A DNA stretch of 64,000 nucleotides from NCBI GenBank assembly GCA_018697195.1, contig CM031878.1:10003351-10067350 (forward strand). Direction: 5' to 3'. Made by a program: the position numbers and the translations under genes. Shown one piece after another: positions 1 to 13,495 of this stretch. Every line of letters starts with the position of its first letter. The stretch's first letter is position 1. Under the pieces are notes generated by a model. It was given only the letters and a program-made list of their open reading frames with translations. It had not been told where the DNA came from and made no database searches. This stretch comes from Certhia americana. Lineage: Eukaryota; Chordata; Aves; Passeriformes; Certhiidae.

Positions 1-3000
1 GAATTAAGGCATTACTTTATTCTGGCCAGGATATGTAACAGAAATCATTTCATCCACATATGGTCTGGGTTGTGCTGAGGAAATCTTTCCATAGCACATG
101 GCTCTTTTCTAGATTTTTCACACGCAGTCAAAACCCACAGGAATCCATTGCTTCAATGTTCATGGGTCCCAAGTAACACAGTTCTAAGCATTTGGTTTCA
201 CATGGGTTATTGATCCCTTCATCTTCAATGTTAATTAGGTCCTCATTCTTTGTTCTCTTATTGATCTTTTCCCAGAACAGGTGTCTCTGACACACCAGGG
301 AGGATGATTAGGTGTTTGTTAGTGGTCCTTTATTTCTTGTGCATCCTCTGCCAGCTCCCAGTCCATTAAGATGTTAAGCTCATCAGGCTTTGTCCAGGGA
401 ACAGTCTCTTAAAAAGAAACTTCCATTCTGTTTCCCCCAGGCAAAGATGAACAAAACCCCTGACTAAAGCTAGTTACAAATTTTAGAAGTTGTGTAATTT
501 CCTACACTACTACTTATTGCCTTTATATTATGTGTGTGAAAGTATTTCAAAGCTAATTTTGTTATTTTAATGTATAAAAGTGTAATTTTTCTAAGAGCAA
601 TGGACGCTATAAAGATAGTTTGGGAATAAAGACAGGAAAACTCACAATGATGTGTCAGGGGAAACAATATAATCTGTACCCAAACAAAGTGTGATATACA
701 AACTCCATTTTCTAACTTATAAGTTATAAGCTACTATGACTAAAATAACCTCTGTTATGGTCAAAATGCTGGGGTTTTTTATTTTTCTTCTTTTCAATCA
801 AACTTTCTAATGGTTCCATGGGATGTAAGTATGATAAGGATGGCAGGAGTAAAGCAATGCAGAAAATGAAATATCTGTGTATTCATACATAGGAAAACAT
901 TAGGTCTTGAATTCATATTCAGATAAATATGCTTGCATGTATGGATATGATTTTAATACCATGCCATTTTCATGAAAATGTAACTCTCCTGATTTGAGTG
1001 GTTATCACTAAAATACATTAATAACCACCAGCATGCAACAGACAAGTTTAGGAGAGACTAGCAGTTCCCCCGACAGTAGGTGTGCCTCTTTCATCCAGCA
1101 AATCAAAACATTCTATGCTTTTCCAACAGAAGACCTCAGGAGACAAAATGTACCCACTATTTTAAACTGGACAATGGTTCCTTTCACGTTATTGAACTGG
1201 CACAACATTTAGAGCCTAGAAAGAACAAGGAAGGTATGGCTTATTGTGTCTGGTAGAAAGACTGCTTTGAGGCTCTTCTTCAAAGACATTAACCATGTAA
1301 GTTTGGCGTCACCAGAATAAATGTGACTTCAGAAACTGTTCTAATATCCACAGGTCTCCAACTCTCCAATTTTTCCCCTTCCTGACTCTAGCTATCTGCT
1401 AGGTTGCTCCACCTGCTGATCTGTGAGCAGTTTTGGTGACATGTAATGCACTTGGGAGCAATGGAGCTGCTGCATGCACTCACTCCTGACCATGTCTCAA
1501 CTTATGAAGGTGAGTACACACAGGACTGATGAGGTATCAGACCACTGGCTTCTCAGCTGCCTTGCTCTTCCCTACATTTGGCCCTTGCTACCAAAGCCAC
1601 ATGTGATGTGATGCAATATAACTACAAAACAGGATTGTGCAGAGAAATTAACAGAGGAATTAACTTTTTGTAGACAAACCCCACATCAGACTATTTCTTA
1701 AGTGCACTGCTTTAGCAGAGAGCTCATCTCGTAATGGGTGGTAAATCAGGGACAATTAAGCAAAGTGGTACTCTGCAAATACCAAAACAATGACTGCAGA
1801 GATTATAAGCAGCCTATATTTAATTAAATCAGTGTACCAGTGTACAAGGAGATGAAGTTGATTAAGATCTTCTACCTGGTCCTATAATCCTGTTTTACAA
1901 ATAATTGAAGAACTTGTGGGGGTCATGAACTTTAGACAGCCTCTTTCCAAATAATTAGTGAGTAAGTTGTACTAAAGAAATCTTCCTCAAAACAAATATA
2001 AAGCCACAAAAACTTTGGTTTTGCTAATTACGTTGACATCATCATACTGATGAAGAGACATGAGAGAGTGTAGGAGGTAGAACAGGGGGCACTGTAACAC
2101 AGAAAGATTGAATGGAAATGTTAACAGACTGATTTGCTTCCTCCAGAACCCCCCACAGGCCTTTATCCAAAATACATCAGGAGCATTTTAAAACACATTT
2201 TATGCTTTTCAATGATACACAGTGTGACGCTGCATGTTGCTTGGCCTGTCTCTTGCTTTTTCTCACTGTCCCTGGAACTACCAGCACTGCTTTTGTAGTC
2301 CCTGGAGGTGTGTGGGAAACAGTCCTGTGGAAAACCTTCTCCATTTACTATCTCCAGGATATATCACCACCATTTAAATCGAGGTTTGGTCCCCAGAGAC
2401 CGTCCTTCTTTTGTGCCTGAGCCTCAGCTGACACATTCAAGCTCTGTTGCACCTGTGGCAATGCCCTGCTCTGTGTGATGCTGGCAGTGACAGGCAGGAC
2501 CAGAGGAAGGGATGTGCCCTGCTTAAGCAGTCACTTCTGTCACGTTTGCTGAGGAGAAAAGCAGAAGGGTATTTTTAACAGAAGACACTTCCTCTGTTGG
2601 TCTGGCAAAACCCAAGGCTGGTGACCTTGTAGGCACAGTGCAAACCCCATCTGTTTCCCGAGGAGATGAAGGGTATTTAAGCAATGCAGGTGATGACAAT
2701 TTTTTTTTGTTTTATTCTTTGGGACAGTTTATTTTTTGTTTCTAAACTTAGTATGTCCAATTTTTATTTTCCAGTGAATTGTCCGTGACATTTTGAAAGA
2801 TTTTGTACAATGAAATCCCAACAACCATGTAGGTGAAATACCCACAATGTGCAACTGTAATTAAGAAAAGCAACAAAAAATTGATTTATTGCATCATTTC
2901 CTTCTAGAAAAAAATTAATGAAACCAAATCACAACTAAATGAGAACCCTTGGGGAAACTTGCCCTCTCATTCCTCCCTGAAAACGAAGCAATTAATGAAG

Positions 3001-6000
3001 CATGCATTTTTTACTAGGTAAGGGGGTAACTGCTTATAATCAAGGCCACATGTTCTATTTTCAAGGACCTTGGGAGGTCTGTCACATTACTGTCAGCATC
3101 CCTTTAGTGGAGCAAAGACACTGTTTTCCTATGCTGACCTGAAACAATGTAATCCTGAGTATTGCAAACCCACTCCATTTTAAAAACAAAATAAGTGTAT
3201 TACCTATGAGAATGAGATAAACCACAGCAGAAAACATCCCAGTAGCATGGACTCAGCTCTGCCTCAGCCTGCCTACCAGAGCTGCAAGAGAATCTGTGCA
3301 AGACATCCGAAGGATGCTTTTGAGGTAATGCTGGGAATTTGTTAATCAGTTAAAACAAACATCAGAAAAGCACTACTTATGTCAAGTAATGCATAAAAAT
3401 TCCAGCATATGCAAGCATAAAACTACAAATTTTTGAAATCTAAACACACTAATGACCTTAGTGCCAGCATCATGTGAGCTAAATGTAATGCAAAGGAGTC
3501 AGATATTGTACGAACAATTGCCAGTTTTCTAAGATATTTCATGGATTTCTGAAGAATACATAGGCAGGCAGAAAATATCATCAAAAATCTGTGGCATGTA
3601 GCATGTTTCACTCCTTAGGTGGGAGGAGGAACCACGGTAATAATGAAGGTGGTGGTTCTTATGATGTGCACTCTGAAGAACAAAGGTGCTTCAGTTTCAG
3701 AGATGCCAACTGTCTGACACCTTTTCAAACACACAAGGTGACTAAAAGGTATCTGTTGGCATTTTGAGACAGTCAAGCAACTGGTGCCACCTGAGATACA
3801 TCACTGTACCTGAGACAGCCCAGGGGTCTGTCAGGTGTCTGTGAATGTCACATGCCCTCCTGAAGTGACTGTTAAAAAGCATAAAATTTTGAGGACCTCA
3901 AATCTGCTGAACCTGAGCAACTGAAGTGAATGATTAACTGGACCAAAATATGGGTTTTCTGGCTGCTAGAAGCCAGAGGATACCTTCAGATACATAATGT
4001 GAATTAGGAGTGAATTTTAATTATTATGCCTTTGAGCACCATGTGTAGTTTGTTTTTTTCCTGTTTCTGTTTCTTTCTTTGTCCATGGTTTAAATCATTC
4101 TTCAAAGATTCTAAATGTTTTGGGAAAAAATAAATGCTCAGGCTATGCACAGCTTTAATGAAGAAAATTTTCTCCCAACAAAAGTTTAGCTTTTCTACTA
4201 ATGTGCAGTGTACTTGTGTGTCTGGTTAACATCAAGTCAGTCCCCTACACAGACACCACAAGTAAAGACAAGTGAGAGTTGCTATCAGCTAGACTATCAT
4301 CTCAGCTACACTCCTCCCTTCAGAAAACCAAATAATTTATTCCTAAAGGCATGCATCCCTGATACTTTTGAGCAGCATTCCTTGCTCTGTGCAAATCTTC
4401 TTGTGACAACAGATATCCATAAGATAATGCAGGTTTTCATGCATGGCTATATGTAGTTTTAAAGCCTATTTTCAAAGAGCACACTGGGAAAAGAACAACA
4501 TTTGCCAAAGGGTCAAGAGTGCCAAAGTAGCACCATGTACAAGTGGCCTGGAGCAGGGGTGGAGCACATCACAGATATGACATGTCCCTGGCCTGCAGGA
4601 GCTCTGCCTGGTCATGAGGGTCTCTTCCAAGCACTGCCAGACTCTTGGAGCAAGGAAACCAACCTCTCAGCCCCTGTAGCACCTACATGCCTGCCTTGGG
4701 CCAGCACAGACATTTTAAGTCCATTCCAAGAGCAAAACACATAATATATTGAATTAGGAGTTACAAAATGCATAATATATTGAATTTCTGATACAGGCAT
4801 AGAGAACCAAGCTCATGTCATTTATGAATGCTCTAGAAATTAATGCTTATACACACCAGATATGAATTTGATTCCAAGCTCTAATGACAGAAGCCAGATA
4901 GAGACATCTTGGCAGGCCTTTGCAGAACAAGCAGTTTCCAAGACAAAGTGCCTTCCCTAGAGTACTGCTGTAATAAGCACAGCATGAAGACGATTCCACC
5001 CTTGTTAATAGAGCTAAACACTTTATCTTTTCTGACCAAAGGATGCAGCTGCTAACATCCAAAGATAAACAAGATACCAAGGAGCACACATGTGTCTGAG
5101 GCAGCAGGAGCTGACCCTGAAGGATCCATGGGCTGAAGAACTAGAGTACACTGCACGAGGTTTTCACAAACATTTATTTCAGAAGTTAAACTTATGAGCT
5201 CAGCAGACATAGCAAACTACATGCAAACTCTTCAAGTGACTGAATTTATGACAGAGGGACAAAAAGAATGGAAACTGCCATATAAGAGTCAATGAAAAAA
5301 GGGATTCTACAACAGAGAGGCAGTTTAGAAATAGATCTTTATCAAGTTAAATTGGTGGATCACTAAGCATATTGTTTATGTTTTTGCAGCATACAAAATC
5401 TTGCAGAGCTCACATTCCTACCTGAATATTTGCTGCTCATTTTCATTAGTTAATTAGAGATGATTTGTAATTGAGAGAGTGAGAAAAGGGGAAAAAAAAG
5501 GCACTTAAAAGTACTGATATACAGTTTTCTACAAAAAGTTTGGAACATTAATGATATAGCTGTTAGCCCCCGTACCTTGCTGGCTTTTTCTCAGTTTCCT
5601 CCATTGTTTCTCTTTGTGACATTGTTTTTTTTTGCTGTTGTGAGATTCCCAATATGTTCTGTATTGGCTTGGTAGGGATTCTCACATACAAGCTATGAAT
5701 TTGGGTGTGATGAGGAGCAGCAGCCCCTTGGAGTCAGCCCACAGAGACATCAGTACTGGCAAAGGATTGCATCCTGAGGAAGCCTAGCAGCAACTGGACC
5801 AACACTTACTGCAGTGCAGTATGTATGGTCTATATTGCTACACAAATGTAAATATAATAATTAACAAGTTGGTATGTTGGCATGTTCACCTAGGTTTTTT
5901 GCTGTGCAGCTTGTGATCAAAAAGGGGTGTTTACTTCCTTATATCGTTATTTTCATGACTGTGCTTAATCGTTAAAAGTCTTACTCCTCAGAAAACTGTA

Positions 6001-6421
6001 CAAGTTTGCTTTGGTCTTTCTGAGTTGCTGAAATTATATATGTAATATATAAGGTTCAGTGGCAAAGAACAGAAAAAATGAACAATAGACTCATCTCTCT
6101 CATTTCTCCCCATGATATTCACTTACCAGTTCTGCATGAAGCCAGCACAAAATTCAGAAAGTAACGATCCAAAAATACCTATCAATGATCTCCAGAGCAA
6201 AAAAGTGGTATGAAAGCAATGCTGCCTGGGTCCTTTGCTTGTGGCTTGATTTTCACAGGGTGCTTGCTGCAAGCTCCTCAGACAGGACTGAGAGATGTCA
6301 GAATGGGAGTGACTGTGCCTGCAGAGCAACTCTTTCCACCACAGCTACCCCAGATATGCTTTATTTACAGATATACTTCATTTCTGTTTAGCTTGAATAA
6401 CAAAAAGGTGGTTGTACTCAC
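1..6421 (-). other. EGFLAM intron 6 (partial)
   Basis: AT-rich intronic DNA running off the left edge. No coding segment for the expected acidic linker or EGF-like domains was found. A 16-bp sequence (cataatatattgaatt) occurs twice, at 4740-4755 and 4771-4786. No CR1 or LTR sequence was recognised. A donor-like CTG|GTAAGTG at about 6125 is discussed under rejected items. Confidence 0.7.
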
Positions 6422-6588
6422 TGAATGTGCGGATGACATCGCTCGGTGCACTGGCAGGGCTGGATCCAAAGGAGTTTGCTGCTCGGACGGCAAACTGATA
6501 CTTTGTGTTTGGGAGAAGTCCTTTGAGAACCATGGATTCCATCTGGATCTGCTCTCTTATTACCGTCCAGTTGCTGTCAAGGTCTGGC
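6422..6588 (-). CDS. EGFLAM: EGFLAM exon 6 (most of FN3 domain 2)
   Basis: It completes Arg187 and encodes residues 188-242 plus one base of the next codon: [40 protein letters not shown] and [15 protein letters not shown]. The L.PNT.YQFAVRA.NS.G.S..S segment is a textbook FN3 F-G region and parallels mammalian LDPDTNYQFAVRAMNSHGPS. The acceptor is TTGATCTTCAAG|G and the donor TTCA|GTGAGT. It ends the second FN3 domain. The next expected exon would start the linker (mammalian PEEAGSG...) and could not be found in the remaining 6.4 kb. Confidence 0.95.
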
Positions 6589-9500
6589 CTTGAAGATCAA
6601 ACAAACACCAAATCTTAAATAATTAAAGTTGTCTGTATAAATTAGCTGCATTTATACTTTTCCAGGGAATGCACTAATAAATGAGACAGAAGTCTAATAA
6701 ATCATCACTGAAACCCTTCACTCTTAAAGGATCAGACTGTGCAACCCACCATTACAAGCTGTGAAGCCTGTGATGTCAAAACTGTACAATCATACAAACC
6801 AAATTACTCAGATTTTGCTTATAAAGACAAGAAGATTAGAAGATTACTGACAAATCCAGTTAAGTTTATCTGTTTTGTGGATTTTGAATTCATAGTTTTC
6901 AAGTGGGGCTCTATTACCTGCAGTTCCCAACTCCTGCAATAGAGGGAAAGATCTTGATTTATTTCCAAGAGTTTTTTCTAAAGCCAGTAAGTCCCTTCAA
7001 ACACAGACAAGCATTAGCAAGACAAGAATCCAACATTTGATCTCTCAGGTAATCAGGTTAATCCACTCACATAGGAACATGCAGATCCAAAGCCTTATCA
7101 TCAGAAAAACAAACCAACCCAAACAAAAAAAGCCCAAACAAAACCACAAAAAACACACACAAAGACAACTTACAAACCCCACAGAACAATCATGCAGAGA
7201 ACATGGCCTATACCTGGCTTTTGTAACAACATTGCTGCCTTTGAACAATGCCTGGTTAGCTTCTGGTTCGTACTAGAAGCCAGCTGCCAATAAATGCTTC
7301 TCTAAGTGCCATTTATTTCAAGTGGAACCAGTATAACCATTCACATGGCAGTTTGTTATCAAGTGTTTTATGTTCATGCATACAGGCACATTGTAAAAGG
7401 GTAGGAGACTTCAAGTACTCTGAGAGAGTATTCTGATGCTTTCACACCACTTCCACTCTCTCTAGAAGTGGCCTCTTCTTATCAAAGAGAGAACAAAATA
7501 AGAAGCTAAACAAATACAAACAACACAATAATGTAAACATTCACTCTAGGCCACCCAAAATATTAAAATTAAAGTTTATAAAAGTAAAATAAGGACAGAA
7601 ATGGCTTTCAGAGGAAATTATTCCAGTGTTCTTGCAGTATTTATTACAGGAAATAACCTCCAAGTGCACCCTGAATCTACCAGTGTTTACACAAGACTAG
7701 CTGCAAATGTCTCCAACAGTCTTCAAATTAAAAATTATAGCACAAGGCAGGCATTTTGCATTTGTTTATTTTCAGCTGGAAGGAAATGCCAAAGTTAATG
7801 TATGTTTTCTTTCAGTGGTCAATACAAGATTTATTAAGGTTCCATTGCTTTGTGCCAGCATGGCAAAAGCAGTGGCGAAGTGGCAACTCCCAGCTGCCTG
7901 TCTCAAGTGCACAGTGGCACACAGGACATGAGTATTTCATTGTCTTGCTAAAAATAAAAACAAAATCAGACAAACACACAAGATTCAATGATAGCTAAAC
8001 AGACCATCTTAAGTCACCCTTCACCACCATTTCCTGGTAGACAGGAGAGCATTTATTTTGGCTAGTCTTCTATTGTTTCCCTCCTCTGAGCTTTTGATGC
8101 TGGGCCAAAATGAAAATATATAGTGTTTTCCAAATGAAAGCTGTTAACATTGCTTCCTTCCAAAGGCTCGCTTAGTAGTTTTTTCAATTTTACTGTACAC
8201 ATCCTTTTTTGGTTCTAGTTCCCATCCAAGGTATTCCTGCTAGCTCAAGAGCTGCCTCTTTGCAGAGGCAAACAAAGAGGGCTGCCTCTTTCCCCGTGTG
8301 TCCAACTAAGTGGAAACAATACACCTTTGATGAAGGGACCCAAAGGAGGCATTGCACCCTAAAAAGATTTAGGAGATAACAGAAACAGCAGGCTAGGCTT
8401 CAGATACAGTGACTGTCTCTCCCAACATTTCCTTCTGCAGAAGTTTATAATAAAGGAAATGCCTGCAAACATGTAAGGATCTGCAGCTGAAGGAGAGGGA
8501 AAGAGGAAGATTTATCACTTGACCTTTGCTACTTCTCCAGAATGCTCCCTGTGTGAACAAAACAGTATGAGATGAAAACATGGCAAACAGATGGGGAAAG
8601 GAACAAAAATTCAGCTGGTGAATGCATCCAGGGAAAGACAGCTCCCATGTTCCCTGAGATGAGAACATTTTGCTGAAAACTGTCTCCATGGTCCTTTTCT
8701 TTATGTTGTATTTCAGTGTGTTGTCAACTTTTACACTGGAAGGGCTCATTTTGATATCACTTTTCCTATTTTCCTGCAACACTACATTCCCACAGGTCTC
8801 TCTGCCTCTGGCCAGCACCTTGCAGGGCAGCTCCAAACATTGTATCTGTGAATGCAGAAATCAGACGACTTCCATGAAGGTTGCCTGCTCTCAATGCAGT
8901 TGTGCACCTCCAATACATAAATGCTATGCAGAAAGAATCTAAAGCAAGTCATAGTGGTTTTGAGATAATAAATATATGCCTAAAGCAAATAGAACTGGAT
9001 GTGTACAAACCAAGGGCAGAATTCCATGCCAAATGTACCCAAAAATTTGGATTATTGCTTTATGTTGTAACCTGGGAACTAATTCAATTCAAGAAGAGAA
9101 TTCTTTCTGATGCAGAGAACAACAATTTTATAGTCACTTGAACTTCATTTTAAAACCACCTGGAAATTATTTAAGTGTGAGGCACCCTCTAACAATCCAA
9201 TTTTTCTAAGGTTTCTGATTGTTCTTCCATGCCATATTTGTACTCATCTCAAGGGGAAAATTAATTTTATAATGGTTTTAAAAAATATTCCAGCAAATAA
9301 TAAATATGATGACAAGTGCAATACATCATCATTTGCTATAGAAAAATCTCTTGTAGAATATACTGCACTATAACATACTATTTTTAGTAACTATTATTAT
9401 TGCATGTTATTGTGACACTTTCTACAAAATAGGTTAACTAATATGCCAGGTCAACTGTGAGGAAAGGAAAAGTGGACAATTTTGGTAACTCATTCTCTTG

Positions 9501-12500
9501 TTAGATGTTCTTCTGATGCTATCTAATGTTGTTAGCACTTCCTGCCTAATATCCTTCACTCCTCTTTCTTCATCAGTTACCTTTTCAAGGAGTTAATCTT
9601 ACAAGCAGTGAAGTAAATACTAACTCAGATATGTCTGTTTCATGCAATAATCAGGGAAACAGTATTTAAAGTATTTTTCCTAGAAACTGGGAGGTGTCTC
9701 CCTGATCAGATCTGTTGTTTCAGGTTCTTTGCAAACAAAAGCAAACAATGACTGTCTGGTTCAGTGCAGTGCCAGAGACAGACAGTTCAGCAGGGAGTGG
9801 ATTCAGGGATAGACTTTTTCTGGGAGGGAGAGGGAAGGCTTCAAACTAATCAATAAATCCATGCACAGCACTATGCTGAATCTGAACCACTCTAATATCT
9901 GAATACTAATAAATCTCCCAGTTTTATCAGCAGAACCTGCCTAGTTCATTGCAACAGAAGTTTCATGTCCCTACCAAGACACTGAAAAATTTCCTTTGCA
10001 TGCCAAAATTAATATTAAAAGCTTTTGATTTCATCTACCTACCAATGAGATGAAAAGAAAGTGACCTGATTGTTTTAGGGCATGTGAATGCTGAAACACT
10101 TGCAGTTCTGTAGCTGCTATGTTGCTATAAAAATTTGGATAAGTTAATCACCAAGTCTAAAAGATCATGTAGGTATTCAACAGATTAAAAATTTGAGTAT
10201 TTGGAGTATGTGACAGAAAATATCCAAGAAATTTTTACGAATTAATTTTGTATAGCATCTTTAGGAAAAACACCCAAGCTCATATGCTTAAGTCTAGGGC
10301 ATTGCTTTAGAGACTTTCATAAAAATGTAATTTTTCATTAAATACTTCTCATCATTAACTAACTGAATATTTACATTGAGTCTACAAAGTTGCACAGATG
10401 CTATATATTTTGGTTTTAACACATTCTATTCACATTCCCTACGAACTACCCAATGAAGAGTGAGTCCTACAGTCTCCCTCCTGACTTTCAGCATTTAGAT
10501 AAGTGGGATTGTGGTCTCCTTAGTATCTTCTTTTAGCAGTAGAGTAGAGCCTCAATTAGCTCAGCTCATCTTATATTTGAAGCCACCTGCAGCCCTCCAC
10601 TGCCTGTAGTGAACCAACAATTCCCAAGAGAAACTCCTTAGGCAAGTGCTTAAATAAAGCACCAAATTTAGACCCTGAGTAGAGATGGGCTGCAGGCTAA
10701 CTCTGGTTCTGATTAGATTCTGGTATCTCGAAACAATTAATGTACTCAATTTTCATCAGTGCACTGAATTTCCCCAGTATCACAGCTGAGCAACTGAGAG
10801 GAGTGTTTTGTCCCAACATGTTTTTCTTAAGGTTAAAGTGATAAAGCTAAGAAGATGTAAAGTACATAAACAATGTCATAGTTTTTAGACATTCATGCTG
10901 TACCCAAGAAAAATTACAGATATTCAATACAAAGTTATTAATTTTGCAAAATCATTTTGCAAATGGTGTATTTCTTTGATATAAGATGACCCAGCGTTAA
11001 CTTACTTGAACTGATTTGTATTACTTTTACATTAGTTTCATTTACTAGCTTTAACTCATGATAATACATTTTATGGTAATTAAAAGTATATGCAGCAAAA
11101 GACAATGAAGTTTAAAGCTAAATGTTTACCTCTTAATGCCATTAGGGCTTATGGCTCATTGAACTTACTTCAAATGCACAACCAAGCTTCCAAGTCTAAG
11201 AGAGCATAATCCCAAAATTAACAAAGGCACTTTCAACTTAGCTTTAAACCTCAAACTAAACAGTGTAATCAAAACTTTTGCTGTTAGCAAATCCTTTCTT
11301 AAAGTCTAAAGCAAATGAAACGCTGAAATTTCAATCACTTGCATCTTTTGACCTAAACAACAGCTTTCCATTCCCTGGCTGAACAAAAACATTCAAGAGT
11401 GCACTTTTGGTGTGTCAGATGGAGATGATGGTGCCTTCTTCCATTAGCAGGTTCCTAGTGCTATGAAGAAGTGTACATAAGCCTCCAGGTTCCACTTCCA
11501 GTAAAAGCACGGAGGCGATAGAAGTGCAGTCAATCAGAACTCAACAAAATTTCTTCTCCATCAGCTGAGCAAATGAGAGAGAAGAGATGGAGAGAGAGCA
11601 TACAGCTCAGATAAAAATTGTGTTCAAAAAATAGCTATTGAAGAAATTTCATTGTAGGTCTACAGCAGACATTACAAGAAGGTGATAAGTATCTTCCTGC
11701 TTTGCAGTGAACTGAATATTGGATGGCCTCCAACTACATATGGGTAATTTCAGCCCAAATACAAGGTCCATCAGTTAACAAGTAGATTTTCAGTCTGGGC
11801 ATGCTTTTAGCTATATCAATATCTTTTTTTCTATATCAATATCTTCTAGATTGTACCCAAATTTTGAAAATCAAGTTCTTCCTGTCTGTTCTAACAACAA
11901 CTATTCTTTTTAAAAAATGATTATGTTTTCCAGAAGAATGTGGGGGGTTTTGACCTTTTACAGATCAGAGTAGTAAAAGAATCAGTTCTCTCTTCTCTTC
12001 CATGAACCTCAACTAAAACCTGTCATCAAGTATTCACTCAAAGGATTAAAAGGGTGAATTTTACATTCACTGTAAGGGTAAACATTGAGGCAAATAAAAA
12101 TAAATAGATTTGTATGCAGATATTAGCTCACAAAAGCATATGAACAGTCAAGTACAGATACTTGTTTATACTTGCAGATACAATCACCTCCTCCTGACCC
12201 TTTTTATGCAGCTTGTAAAAGCAATTTGACTGGCTACTTCCAACAGTTCAGTTCTACTGCTGCGAATTTTAAGAGTTCAACATAAAAGAAAAAACAAAGC
12301 GCCCCATTAACACCCCACTTTCCCCCCCAAATCTAAACAGAGAGATCAACATTTCATGTAAACTTTATTAGCATTAGCATAACAAAGCAAGTCTAAACCC
12401 TGCAAGCTCAAGACCCAAACAACTTTGTGTCCAAGAGGCATCTGTGTCTGGCACTGGGTGATGTGATTTAGTGGTTCAGGGGCTACAGTGGTGATGTTGG

Positions 12501-12993
12501 GTTAATGATTGGGCTGGACGATCTTGAAGGTCTTTTCCAGTATTGATGTTTCTATGATTCTATAACTTTTGTTAGGTAAAACTCTCTAACATATTGAATT
12601 TCCAGTCCTCAGATTATTTTCTATAGCAGCCCAGGGAAACCACTCTACCAAACACTTTTCTCAGCATGGTTTGACAGCATTTGATGACAGGAGAAACTTA
12701 AAACTTCATTCATCCAGGCTGCTATTAGGGGGAACAGATCAAATCAGACCTTATTTTTCTTCCACCAGAAAGTACAACTTATTGGTGCTTTTATAACAAA
12801 TTGGATTCTTTCTGGTTTTTTCTTTAAATTTCTATGGTAATTCAGCACACACTGAGAAGAAAACTAAGCATACGATACACAGTAAGTAAATAAATCATAT
12901 CTTTATGCAGTTGAATAGTGCAGTTTAGGTTAAAAAAACCCAGAACATTCTAGTGCACAAACACAGAAATTCAGAATCCACTAGCAAACTTGC
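6589..12993 (-). other. EGFLAM intron 5, GC-AG type
   Basis: 6.4 kb intron with donor GC (12993-12992) and acceptor AG (6590-6589). It holds an A/C-rich low-complexity stretch near 7115-7160, a 19-bp near-tandem duplication (ctatatcaatatct) at about 11813-11847, and a CR1 3' fragment at about 12455-12563. No gene seen. Confidence 0.75.
12455..12563 (+). mobile_element. CR1 LINE 3'-end fragment
   Basis: The segment gatttagtggttcaggggct, then gatgttgggttaatgattgg and ctggacgatcttgaaggtct, ending tctatgattctata, follows the 3' end of avian CR1 elements, including the short terminal repeat unit. CR1 copies are usually 5'-truncated, which fits its length of about 110 bp. No coding capacity remains. 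Confidence 0.8.
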
Positions 12994-13129
12994 CTGATAA
13001 ACTCCACCATGTAGTACTGGATGGGAGAACTACCTTCACTCGCTCCAGGCTTCCAGGACAATGCAACTTCTGAATCAGAAACCACCACAATCTGGGGCTG
13101 ATAGGGTGGTGTAGGAGGCATGCACTTAT
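12994..13129 (-). CDS. EGFLAM: EGFLAM exon 5 (inter-domain linker and start of FN3 domain 2)
   Basis: This 136-nt exon completes codon 142 (Asp) and runs to residue 186, leaving two bases of codon 187. The translation is [20 protein letters not shown], then [20 protein letters not shown] and MVEFI. It matches the mammalian start of FN3-2: a Pro-rich linker, [12 protein letters not shown] with the conserved Trp, and PIQYY.VEFIRPD. The acceptor is CTTTTTCTTAG|AT, strong. The donor is CAG|GCAAGT, a GC rather than a GT donor. The frame and the following exon leave no good GT alternative, so this intron is called as a GC-AG intron. Confidence 0.94.
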
Positions 13130-13377
13130 CTAAGAAAAAGAGCAAAGAAATAGCATTAGTGGAGCAGCTGGGTTGCTATACACAACAGACTGACACCCAC
13201 AGACTTAGGAATCAGATTCATAGGCTTCTCCCCTCACCCCCCTGCCCCTCTAAAATGATACATTTGTGGGAAAGTACTAGTGAAATACTGTGATACTGCA
13301 CAGGACAGAGGTTAAGTGTGAGTGCTACAGACATCTCCCCTGCCAGTTTTGCAAGAGAGCCCTGCAGGCAGAGTTAC

Positions 13378-13495
13378 CTTTGGATAAAGTTGTCACCTCC
13401 CTGGGCATGCTGGGCCGTCCCTTCCCCGCCCAGCCATATGCTCCAACGCTAACACGGTGTGGAGTGCCTGGCTTCAGGTCCCCAATCACAACATC
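13378..13495 (-). CDS. EGFLAM: EGFLAM exon 4 (end of FN3 domain 1)
   Basis: It encodes residues 103-141 plus one base of codon 142: [20 protein letters not shown], then [19 protein letters not shown]. The L-KPGT..RVSV.AY motif is the classic FN3 E-F strand region (Leu before Pro-Gly-Thr, then the conserved Tyr). It matches mammalian [20 protein letters not shown]. The usual Tyr/Glu-Tyr is Pro-His here, a lineage difference. The acceptor is TTGACTTGGCAG|GAT and the donor AAAG|GTAACT. Intron 4 behind it is only 248 bp, much shorter than the other introns. Confidence 0.95.

Noticed and set aside
6125..6176. Exon-like minus-strand segment downstream of exon 6 with donor CTG|GTAAGTG
   Set aside because: The translation (IFGSLLSEFCAGFMQN) does not resemble the pikachurin linker, and the upstream acceptor (ATCATTGATAG) has a poor pyrimidine tract. 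Kept only as a splice-site curiosity.
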